A stretch of 64,000 bases of DNA, taken from positions 5,014,526 through 5,078,525 of the forward strand of contig NZ_CP075715.1 of NCBI RefSeq assembly GCF_024584805.1. Direction: 5' to 3'. This DNA is from Streptomyces sp. FIT100. Its GTDB lineage: Bacteria > Actinomycetota > Actinomycetes > Streptomycetales > Streptomycetaceae. The notes beneath the pieces are model-generated. The model was not told the DNA's origin. It saw nothing but the letters and a program-made list of their open reading frames with translations, and ran no database searches. A program made the translations under genes and the position numbers. Of the stretch, positions 8,489 through 19,100 are shown in pieces. Position 1 is the stretch's first letter. The number at the start of each line of letters is the position of its first letter.

Positions 8489-9440
8489 CTACGGCTTGCG
8501 CAGCACCCGCCGTCTTCGTGGAGCCGCTCGTTCTGCTCACGGCTCTGCTGTGGATTGCGGTTCGGCCGGGACATGAGGTGGGGCCGTGCGGGTTCTTCGA
8601 GCGTGATCGAGAGGCACATCCGCACGGCCTTGTCTCATCCGTCGCTCTGCGGTCTGTCGCGCCGGCATCTCGGCGCGTTCAAAGTGCTCAGGAACCACGC
8701 TCATAGCCGCCATTCCCATGCACCCGATGGCCTCCACAGGTCCCGGACCACCATGTCAAGCTTGCTGTGATCCGGGCATGCAAGTCGCTCCTGACCGGAT
8801 CAGCTCCGGCCAGCAGCACGCTTGGTGTTGCCGACACATCCGGCGGAAGACGTCAGCCGTCTGTCCTGGCTACGCCGACCCGGCAGGACACACTGGTGCC
8901 GCCGCACCTCCCTGACGAGATCAGTGCTTCGCCACGGGAGCCGAAAGACATCGGCAACACGCCACGCGGTTCATCGGACGACGCGAGGACTACGGCGAGA
9001 TCCACCTGGGCGTGGCCGGCCTGGTCTCCGACCGCGCCGCCGCGCGATGGCCCGCTGAGCAACCCGCCCAGCGGAACACCAGGCTGGTAAACCCGATATC
9101 AATCGCGTGGCGCGCGGCACCCCGTAAGCCGCTGTCAGCCCGGCCGCTCCCGTGCAATGACCAGGTGCGTGACACTCCGGTCCGCCCGGAGGACGACGGG
9201 TAGGGCTGCATTCCAGCCACCGGGACTGAGCCCTGGCAATACCTGGCACCGTGATCACCTAGTGGTGGTTTTCGCAGATCAGTCCGCTTTGCGGAGGGGC
9301 AGCTTCCTGTAGCGCATCGAACATTTGATCGAAACCTATTGCGCAGCTGGCCCATGAGCTCCTACATTCCGCGCATCGATCTTCACGATCGTTGTCTTCT
9401 GTTAACGGGTCTGGGGAGGCCCGGAGGGGTGGGGTGGGCT
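8489..9440. other. Gap without a recognisable gene
   Basis: About 950 bp between the AraC gene and the LamG gene. Short open frames on both strands have no recognisable protein features and several stops in the preferred frame. It may be decayed coding DNA or the control region of the toxin locus. No IS ends, tRNA or long repeat was seen. Confidence 0.4.
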
Positions 9441-12400
9441 GTGTCTTCGTATCCGCATGCCGTCAGACGCCGTGTGGCGGCGCTCGCGGCGTCGGTGTTG
9501 ACGGCTGGGCTGCTGACGTCTCCGGCATACGCTGCTGTGAAGGCGGCTCCAGCGGACGCGGGGGCGCTTGCGACGCAGGTCGAGCGTTCCGCTTCTGTAC
9601 TCGCGGCCGAGTCCGGAGAGCCGGTCGAGGTCGTGTCGGAGCGCACGCCGTATTCGCTCACGATGGCCAACCCGGATGGGACGTTCACTCTCACGCAGTC
9701 GACCACTCCACAGCGGGCGAAGGGTGAGGACGGTTCGTGGCAGCCGATCGACACCACACTTGAGCGGCGTGCGAACGGCACCATCGGCCCCAAGTCCGCC
9801 GTTGTGGACCTGTCCTTCTCCGGTGGTGGGAGCGGTTCCAGGCTGATCCGTATCGCGAGCGCTCAGGGCGCGGTTGAGCTCGGCTGGCCCGAGGCACTTC
9901 CCGAGCCGGCACTCAGCGGCCCGACCGCCACGTACTCGGAGGTTTTCGAGGGTGTCGACCTCCAGCTGACGGCGACGGCCGAGGGCTACCGCGAGGTACT
10001 GCTCGTCAAGTCGGCCCAGGCGGCAGCGAATCCGGAGCTGAACGAGATCAAGCTCTCCGTCATGGGTGACGGCCTGACCCTCAGGCCGGGTGCCGGTGGC
10101 GGTCTGCGCGCCCTCGACGGTGATGGCAATGCCGTGTTCACCGGTCCGGCGGGGCAGATGTGGGACTCGGCCGGCGACGAAGAGGGCACTCAGTCGCAAC
10201 TGATGCGTACCGCAGTCGCCGAGTCGGAACCGGCCGGCGGCGACCCGTCCCAGCCGGGCAAGGGCGATGCCAGCGCTGAGCTGCCTGTCGAGGTGAGCGG
10301 CGACGCTGTGACGATCAAACCGGACACCGAACTGCTCCGCGGCGCGGAGACGGTCTATCCGGTCTATATCGATCCGCCTCTCGGACTGGGTGCGTCGGAG
10401 CGATCGGTGATCTCTTCTGATGGCGACCGTTTCTGGCAATTCAGCGGCGACTACGGCGTCGGCCGCTGCTACCGCGTCGGACCGTGGTACTGCGACGCTG
10501 ACCACACCAACCGCATGCTCTTCGAGTTTGCGCCGAGCGCGCTCGTCGGGAAGCACATCGTCGGTGCGACGTTCCGGGCGTTCGAGACCTGGTCGTTCTC
10601 GTGCACTGCGCACTGGGTCGATCTGTGGCGGACGAACAACATGTCCGAGGCGACACGCTGGCCCGGCCCGTCGAAGCTCGACCTGATGGGAGACGTCAAT
10701 ATCTCGGCCGGCCGTGGTGACAACTGTGCGCCCTCCCAGCCGGATGCATGGGTCGACTTCGTCGACAACGCGTCGGAGACCGACGAGAACCTGACTGCGA
10801 CCGTGCGGAACTTCGCGGCAGGCAAGTTCTCCCGTCTCACCCTCATGCTCGCTGCCAAGGACGAGGGTGACGCGGACGCCTGGAAGCGCTTCGACGACAA
10901 CGCCGAACTCCAGGTGTCCTATGTGCCGCGGCCTGGCGTCCCGTCCCATGTGGGGACACTTCCTGGCGACGGGGTCACGTACTACTGCAAGTCCTCGCAG
11001 GTCGATCCGCTGATCGTGACGCGCCAGGATCCGATGGTGCAGTCCGTGGTGCAGACGGAGGTGCAGCCGAAGTCGGGTGAGTTCACAGGTTCGCTGCGCA
11101 CCTACATCACCGTCGACCGTGTCGAGAACGGGAAGTGGGTGGCCTCCTGGGCGGCGACGCTGCCGAGTGTGGGTTACCACCCGGACGGCACGGCGGAGCG
11201 GATGCGGATGAATCCGCGGGCGGACAACACGCTGTACCGGATGCGGGCGCTCACCAACTCGTTCTGGACGACCGGGGGCGTGACGTCGAGCATTCCGTCG
11301 GCCTGGTCGCCGTACTGCTACTTCAAGATCGACGCGACCGCACCGAAGGAGCCGCAGATCCGGACCACCGGCATCTACTCGGAGTGCACGGCCACGGTCT
11401 GTGAGGGCGCCGGGGGGCCGGGCCTGGCCGGAGAGTTCGCGCTCTCACCGAATGCCGGGGACACGGACATCACCGGTTACCGCTGGCGCCTTATCGGCGA
11501 CGTATCGACGCACGTGGAGTCCGGCGCGGCGGTGACGATCAGGCCGATCCCGCCAATGTCGGGCACCCAGACGCTGACAGCGGAGGCCAAGGATGTACTC
11601 AACCGCTGGGGTCCGCCGGCGGAGTTCGCTTTCAAGGTTGCCTCGGCACACGGACCGGTCGGTCGCTGGCACTTCGCGGACGGCACGCCCGGCTCGTCGG
11701 TGACGACGGCGGAAGACAGCGCAACCGGCGGGATCCGCCATCCGGCGACGCTGCATCCGGTGGCGGGCAACAAAGCGGCGACATGGTCGTCCATGGCCCG
11801 TCGCGGCACGGATGACTACTCACTCGCGCTGAACGATGACGTCATCGATGCTGCCCAGCAGATCGGGTACGCCGACACAGCCTCACCGCCGCTCAACACC
11901 ATGGAGTCGTTCACGGTCTCGGCATGGGCGCTGCTGACGGATACGACGAAGAACCGCGTGGTGATTTCTGCTCCCGGCACGTACGGGTCCGCGTTCCAGC
12001 TCTCCTACTCAGCGTCCGCGAAGAAGTGGGTCTTCGGCCGTGTCGCAGCGGATGTGACGAGTCCCGTGTACGTGAATGCGTCGGCGGCTGTGGCGAACCC
12101 GCCCGTAGGGGTCTGGACGCATCTGGCAGGCGTCTTCGACAGCAAGGGCGATGACGACGACAAGAACGACACCATCCAGCTCTTCGTCAACGGCCGTCCG
12201 CAAGGGGACCCGGTCGTACTGCATGCCGTGAACGCGAACTACTCGCCGACCGCGTCAGCGGGAGGCATGATGTTCGGCCGGTCGAGGGCCGGAGAGTATT
12301 TCTCCGGGCGCGTCGACGAAGTCATCGTGTGGCAGCGTGCCCTGACCTCGGACGAGGTACGTCAGGACAGCGCCCTGACGGAGGACGGCGTACCGGCGAC

Positions 12401-13118
12401 CGAGTTGGTCGGCCACTGGGACGCCACCGCAGCCACGACCGCCACATTGTCCGAACTGACCCCGTACACAGCGGACAACATGACCGGTTCCGCCGGCGGC
12501 ACCGCTCCGGATCCCGAGAGCGATGCTCTGGTCTTCGACGGCGAGTCGGGGGCCATGACCACACAGGGACCGGTTGTCGACGAGGCCGGGTCGTTCACGG
12601 TGACAGCGGCCGTACAGCTGGACAGCGCAAAGCTGGCGGCCAAGCCGGTCGGCTATCGGGCCCAGGTCTTCGGCCAGAAGACGGCAACAGGCTCGGAGTC
12701 CTCGTGGGCCATCTGGGTCGAGAAGGTCTCCGAAGGCGGCTACATGTGGCGCTTCGGCCGCACTGCGACAGACACCAACGGCACCGTGACCGATTCGTCG
12801 TCGGTGCCGTCCAGCGAACCAGCTGAAACGGACACCTGGGTGCAGGTGACCGGCGTCTTCAACGCAGCCGAAGCCACGGACGACGGGTACGGCAGCACGC
12901 ATCTCTACGTGACTGAGACCGAGCAGGATCAGCTCGACGGCTTTTCGTTCGATTCGGCTACTCAAGGCAGCGGGGAGCTGGCGGTCGGCCGCGGCTCTGC
13001 CAACGGGACCACGGGCCACTACCTGCCTGGTGCCATCGACGAAGTGCGGATCTGGACCGGGGCAATGACCGCTGAGCAGGTCGCCTCCAAGGTATTGGGC
13101 TCTCCCGGCGAGGAGTAG
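9441..13118 (+). CDS. Secreted DNRLRE-like/LamG protein, partner of the RHS toxin
   Basis: A large exported protein of about 1225 residues. The GTG at 9441 is preferred because it places a standard signal peptide (RRRVAALAASVLTAGLLTS to AYAA) at the N-terminus; the frame is open to an ATG at 9339. The N-terminal half is beta-rich with a DNRLRE-like module (about 320-400, RMLFEFAPSALVGKHIVGA with WVDLWRTNN). The C-terminal half has two LamG/concanavalin-like jelly-roll domains (about 740-975 and 990-1215), each ending in a characteristic GRVDEVIVWQRALTSDEV or GAIDEVRIWTGAMTAEQV segment. It ends 17 nt before the YD-repeat toxin gene and is almost certainly co-transcribed with it. Paired secreted LamG and RHS genes are common in Streptomyces; a role in surface display or target binding for the toxin is inferred. 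Confidence 0.8.
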   Translation: MSSYPHAVRRRVAALAASVLTAGLLTSPAYAAVKAAPADAGALATQVERSASVLAAESGEPVEVVSERTPYSLTMANPDGTFTLTQSTTPQRAKGEDGSWQPIDTTLERRANGTIGPKSAVVDLSFSGGGSGSRLIRIASAQGAVELGWPEALPEPALSGPTATYSEVFEGVDLQLTATAEGYREVLLVKSAQAAANPELNEIKLSVMGDGLTLRPGAGGGLRALDGDGNAVFTGPAGQMWDSAGDEEGTQSQLMRTAVAESEPAGGDPSQPGKGDASAELPVEVSGDAVTIKPDTELLRGAETVYPVYIDPPLGLGASERSVISSDGDRFWQFSGDYGVGRCYRVGPWYCDADHTNRMLFEFAPSALVGKHIVGATFRAFETWSFSCTAHWVDLWRTNNMSEATRWPGPSKLDLMGDVNISAGRGDNCAPSQPDAWVDFVDNASETDENLTATVRNFAAGKFSRLTLMLAAKDEGDADAWKRFDDNAELQVSYVPRPGVPSHVGTLPGDGVTYYCKSSQVDPLIVTRQDPMVQSVVQTEVQPKSGEFTGSLRTYITVDRVENGKWVASWAATLPSVGYHPDGTAERMRMNPRADNTLYRMRALTNSFWTTGGVTSSIPSAWSPYCYFKIDATAPKEPQIRTTGIYSECTATVCEGAGGPGLAGEFALSPNAGDTDITGYRWRLIGDVSTHVESGAAVTIRPIPPMSGTQTLTAEAKDVLNRWGPPAEFAFKVASAHGPVGRWHFADGTPGSSVTTAEDSATGGIRHPATLHPVAGNKAATWSSMARRGTDDYSLALNDDVIDAAQQIGYADTASPPLNTMESFTVSAWALLTDTTKNRVVISAPGTYGSAFQLSYSASAKKWVFGRVAADVTSPVYVNASAAVANPPVGVWTHLAGVFDSKGDDDDKNDTIQLFVNGRPQGDPVVLHAVNANYSPTASAGGMMFGRSRAGEYFSGRVDEVIVWQRALTSDEVRQDSALTEDGVPATELVGHWDATAATTATLSELTPYTADNMTGSAGGTAPDPESDALVFDGESGAMTTQGPVVDEAGSFTVTAAVQLDSAKLAAKPVGYRAQVFGQKTATGSESSWAIWVEKVSEGGYMWRFGRTATDTNGTVTDSSSVPSSEPAETDTWVQVTGVFNAAEATDDGYGSTHLYVTETEQDQLDGFSFDSATQGSGELAVGRGSANGTTGHYLPGAIDEVRIWTGAMTAEQVASKVLGSPGEE

Positions 13119-13135
13119 CCGCCCTACGAAGGTGA

Positions 13136-16100
13136 GTGGCGGCATCCCACAGAACAGCCGCCACTCGCACGCCAAGACGACATCCCCGACGTACGCCGCC
13201 TTCGCCGCGGCTCCACTCGAGAGCGGAAACCACGTTGTACCGGAGATCAAGAGGTAAGACAGCCGCCCGCCGGGTCGCGGCAATCGTCGGATTCTCCCTG
13301 TTGGCGGGGCTGCTGAGTCCGACCGCGATGGCAGCTGAGCCCGAGCCGTTGGGTCTGTCTCAGCCGAAGGCACCGCGCGCGGACAAGGTCGTCCCGTTCA
13401 CCGGGAAGACAGACAAGAAGCGCGCCGAGGCAATGAGGAAGGGGGCGGCGAACGGACGCAAGGACGCCGCTCGGGCCCGCGCCGACCAGAGCAGGGAGGT
13501 GACCTGGCCGAAGGCCGGGAGCGCCACGCTCACTCTGCCGCCCACGGGTACGGCGAGCGCAGCCCCCGGTGCCCTGCCCGTCTCGCTGACCCGTCCTGCA
13601 GCCGTCAAGGGAGCCGCCGCGCCCAAGGCATCGTCCACTCTCATGGTCGACGTGCTCGACCAGAAGCGTGTCTCCGAACTCGGGGTCAAGGGCGTAGTCC
13701 TCACCGCCACCGCGCCGGCGGCCGGCGGTTCGGCGCAGCTGGGGATCAACTACAAGTCCTTTGCCTCTGCCTACGGAGGCGACTGGGCGGGCCGGCTCCA
13801 GCTCGTGCGCCTGCCGGATTGTGCTCTGACCGACCCGGCCGCGGCGAAGTGCCGTGCGCGAACGCCTCTGGAATTCACCAACCAGCGACAGGCGGAAAGG
13901 ATGGACGCACGGCTGGAGTTCAAGCCGACGGTGAGTTCCCGGACTGCCTCCTCATCCGGGGCAGGTGCCACGGCAGCGGTTCAGACGATGGTGCTGGCGC
14001 TCGCGGCCGGTGACCAGTCGGCCTCCGGTGACTACAAGGCGACGCCCCTCTCATCGTCCTCGTCGTGGGAGGCCGGAGGTTCGTCGGGCTCGTTCACCTG
14101 GTCGTACCCGCTTCGTGTGCCTCCGTCGGCGGCTGGACCGAGGCCGGATCTGGGGATCTCCTACGACTCCGGGACGGTCGACGGCCGCACGGCATCGACG
14201 AACAACCAGGGCAGCCTGATCGGCGAGGGCTTCGACATCACCTCGTCCTATATCGAGCGCAAGTACGGGACGTGTGACGACGACGGCCAGGCAGACAAGT
14301 TCGACCTGTGCTGGAAGTACGACAATGCCTCGCTCGTGCTGAACGGGAAGTCCACTGAGCTCGTCAAGGACGACACCAGTGGCAAGTGGAGGCTGAAGAA
14401 CGACGACGCCTCCACCGTCGAGCGATCCACTGGTGCCGACAACGGCGACGACGACGGCGAGCACTGGACAGTCACCACGGGCAACGGTACCCAGTACGTC
14501 TTCGGCCTCAACAAGCTGGACGGTGCGGGAGCCGATGACCGCACCAAGTCCGTCTGGACCGTGCCGGTCTTCGGCGACGACTCCGGTGAGCCTGGCTACG
14601 CCGACGGCACCACCTTCTCGGGCCGTGCCAAGGAACAGGCGTGGCGATGGAACCTCGACTACGTTGTCGACACACATGGCAACGCCATGTCGTACTGGTA
14701 CGAGGCGGAGACCAACAACTACGACCAGCTCGGTGACGACACCACCGGAACGCCGTACACCCGTGGCGGCTACCTGAAGGAGATCCGCTACGGCCAGCGT
14801 GCAGGCGCTCTCTTCTCCGGCGCCCCTGCCGCCTCGAACAAGGTCGTCTTCTCCTACGCCGAACGATGCATCGCCACGGGTACCGGCTGTGACGAGCTGA
14901 TCGAGGACTCCCGCGACAACTGGCCGGATGTGCCATTTGACGCGGTGTGCAAGGACGGCGACAAGTGCACCGGCAACGCCGGCCCGACCTTCTTCACACG
15001 CAAGCGGATGACCGCCGTCACCACTTACGCGTGGGACGCACTGGCCGCTACCCCCGCTTTCGTAGCGGTGGATGCCTGGGCCCTGAGCCAGACCTACCTC
15101 GACCCCGGCGACACCGGCGATTCCACCGACCAGTCCCTGTGGCTCGACTCGATCCGTCACACCGGCAAGCGCGGGACTGCCATCACCCTGGATCCGGTCA
15201 CCTTCGACCACGTCTTCCTGGCGAACCGCGTCGACAACTCCACCGACGGCATCCTGCCCCTCTACAAGCCCCGCCTCTACACCGTCACTTCCGAAACCGG
15301 CGCGCAGACCATCGTCAACTACCTGCCGGCAGACTGCACCGCCGGCGAGACGATGCCGAAGGTCGACGAGAACACCCGCCGCTGCTACCCCGTCCACTGG
15401 AACCCGAACGGGAGCACGGAAGCAGTCCTGGACTGGTTCCACAAGTACCCCGTCCACACGGTTGACACCACCGACCCCAAGGGCGGATCAGAAGCCGTCC
15501 AGCACATCTACTCCTACTCCGGCGGCGGAGCCTGGCACTACAACGAGGACCCGTTCGTCAAGGAGAAGGAGCGGACCTGGTCCACCTGGCGCGGCTTCCA
15601 GCAGGTCAGCCACCTCACCGGTGCCCCCGGCAAGACCCAGTCCAAGACCGTCACCGTCTATCTGCGAGGAATGAACGGCGACCGGGTCCTGGGGACCGAC
15701 GGAAAGACGCCGCACCCGACCAACCGCAAGTCCGTCACCGTCACCGGTATCAAAGCGCCTGCCGTCACCGACGCCGACTACTACGCCGGCTTCACCCGTG
15801 AATCAGTCACGTACAACGGTGCGACGGGGCCGGAGATCGGTGGCGCCGTCAACGACCCATGGGCCAAGCGAACGGCGACCCAGCACAAGTCGTACGCCGA
15901 CATCGAGGCGCATTTCGTCCGCACCAACGGCACCCACGCCCGGACCAGTATCACGACGAGTCTTCCGGCACGCGATCGGATCCGCTCCACCGTGACAACG
16001 TTCGACGACTACGGCATGGCAGCCACAGTCGAGGACAGGGGCGACGACGGCATCACGGGTGACGAGAAGTGCACCCGCACCTGGTACGCCCGCAACGACG

Positions 16101-19100
16101 CACTCGGCATCAACAGCCTTGTCTCCCGCACGCGCACGGTCACCAAGCCCTGCGCCACCGCCGACAGCACACTGGATCTGCCCTCAGACGCCGGCCGCGC
16201 CGGTGATGTCATATCCGACACCGCCACCGCCTACGACACCACCACCACCACGTGGAGCGCATCCCAGGTGCCCACCAAGGGCGAGGCACGCTGGGCCGGC
16301 CGGGTCAAGGCGTACGGCACCGACGACCAGCCGCAGTGGCAGAAGGCAGCCACCACGACCTACGACGATCTCGGGCGAGTTCTCACGGTCAAGGACACCA
16401 ACGACTCCACCACCGCCACGACGACGTACCTGCCTGCTGATGCCGGCCCGCTCACGAGCACCACGGTCGCCAACGCCAAGGGCCACACCAGCACCACGCT
16501 CGTGGACTTCGCCACCGGGGCTGCCCGGAAGGCCACCGATCCCAACGGCGAGATCACCGAGAGCGAGTACGACGCCCTCGGCCGTGTCACCAAGGTGTGG
16601 CTGCCCGGTCAGTCGACATCGATCAACGAGCCGCCCAACTACGTCTACGCCTACAGCGTCACCGCCTCCGACCTGCCCTGGGTATCCACCGGCACCCTCA
16701 GAGGCAGCGGAGCGGGCTACAACACCACGTATCAGATCTACGACTCACAGCTGCGGCCCCGCCAGACCCAGAGTCCGTCGCCCATGGGCGGAAGCGTGAT
16801 CTCCCAGACGCTGTACGACGGAAGGGGCCTGGCCGTCTCGGCCCAGGCCGACATCTGGGCCGAATCCACAGAACCGTCGGGAAGCATCGTCGAGACGGCC
16901 TCGGGTCAGGCGCCCGTTCAGACCGACTCGATCCACGACGGCGCCGCGCGAGCGGTGCAGGCAACGACCAAGCACTACAACGTCGTCCGCTGGACCACCG
17001 AAACCAGCTATACCGGCGATACGGTCACCAGCACTGCCCCTGCCGGCGGCCAGGCGACAGCTGTCGTCACAAACGCCCTCGGTCAGACCACCGAGCGCCG
17101 CGAGTACGGCGGCCCGCAGCCGATCGGCACCGACTACACCACAACCGCGTACACCTACACCCCGGCCGGCCAGCAGGCCACTGTGACCGGTCCGGACAAC
17201 GCGAAGTGGACCTACGGATACGACCTCTTCGGACGCACGACCACGACTGCCGACCCTGACAAGGGCAGCAGCACCACCGAGTACAACGAGCTCGACCAGG
17301 CCGTCGCCGCGACGGATGCGCGCGGCAAGAAGCTGGTGTCCGAGTACGACGTCCTCGGCCGCAAGACCGGTCTGTGGGACGGAACCAAGACGGACGCCAC
17401 CAAACTCGCGGCCTGGACCTTCGACACCCTGGAGAAGGGACAGCAGGACACCGCTGTCCGCTACGACGGCGGCGTGGCGGGCAAGGCATACACGAGCAAA
17501 GTCACCAAGTACGACAACCAGTACAGGGTGACAGCCGGCTCCCTGACACTGCCCGACAGTGAGCCACTGGTCACAGCCGGAGTCCCCAAGACGCTGGCCT
17601 TCACCACTGCCTACAACCCCGACGGCACCGTCAAGCAGACCGGAAGCCCTGCTGCGGCCGGACTCCCGTCCGAGATCGTCTCCAACACCTACGGAACACT
17701 GGGCCAGCAGCAGACAGCCAAGGGCACGACCGGCTATCTCCAGAGCGCGGTGTACTCGCCGCTCGGCGACCTCCGTCAGATCACTCTCGGTACCGACTCC
17801 ACCTCAACGGCCAACAAGGCACAGGTCAACTACGACTACGAGGCCGGCACCCGACGCCTCACCCGCTCCTACGTCACCGACACGGTGCACAGCTACATGC
17901 TGCAGGAACTCAAGTTCACGCAGGACGACGCGGGTAACGTCACGTCGATCTTCGACGCCACCACCCAGGGCGGCGCCAGCAAGCCCGACTACCAGTGCTT
18001 CACCTACGACGGCCACCGCCGCGTCACCGAGGCCTGGACCCCGAAGACCGCCGACTGCGCGGCATCCGGGCGGACGGTGACAAACCTCGACGGCGCCGCG
18101 CCCTACTGGACCAGCTACACGTACACGGCCTCCGGCCAGCGCAAGACCGAGACCCAGCACACTGGTTCCGGAAGCCAGGCCACCACGTACAACTACGGCA
18201 CGCCTGACAACCAGCCCCACCCGCTGGCCAGCACCACGGGCGCCAAGGCCGCCACCTACACCTACGACAAGACGGGCAACACCACCAGCCGCCCAGGCAC
18301 CCAGGCGCAGCAGACCCTGACCTGGAACTCCGAGGGCAAGCTCGTCGGCACCTCCGAGCCCGCCGCGGGCGGAAAGCCCGCGACCGGCACGAGCTACCTG
18401 TACGGCGCGGACGGCGAGCTCCTCATCCGCCGCAACACCACCGCAGACGGTGACACGGTCCTCTACCTCGGTGGCACGGAGGTCCGCCTCACCACCAAGG
18501 GCACCGCCAAGACCCTCTCCGGCACCCGCTACTACACGGCCGCCGGCCAGACGATCGCGGTCCGTACGGCGACGGTGGGCGTCACCGGCACGAAACTCAA
18601 CTTCCTTGCCGGAGATCACCACGGCACGTCGAGCCTGGCGATCGACGCCACGACCCTCGCGCCGACCAAGCGCTACACGGCCCCGTTCGGCGCCCCGCGC
18701 GGCACCGCCGCCGCGTGGCCGGACGACAAGGCCTTCCTGGGCAAGCCGGCCGACACGACGACCGGCCTGACGCATATCGGGGCGCGCGAATACGACCCCA
18801 GTATTGGCCAGTTCATCAGCGTCGACCCGCTGCTGTCCCTCGACCAGCACCAGTCGCTGAACGGCTACAGCTACGCCAACCAGCACCCGGCGACGGCTGC
18901 AGACCCGACAGGACTCAAGGAAGACGACGGCTCCGGCGGCCGCGGCCCGACGTTCTACGAAGACGCCCAGTGGGGCACCTGTCCGCCCGGCAGCAGCTGC
19001 GGGACCGGCGTTTCCAGCGACCCCGGAGGCGGAGGCGAGGACGGCGGCGGCACCGCAAGTGGCGGTGATGGCGGTGGAGCCAGTGATGAGAATTGTGCTT

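Noticed and set aside
9012..9203. Small plus-strand frame in the gap before the LamG gene
   Set aside because: No ribosome site, no recognisable features, and codon composition unlike neighbouring genes.
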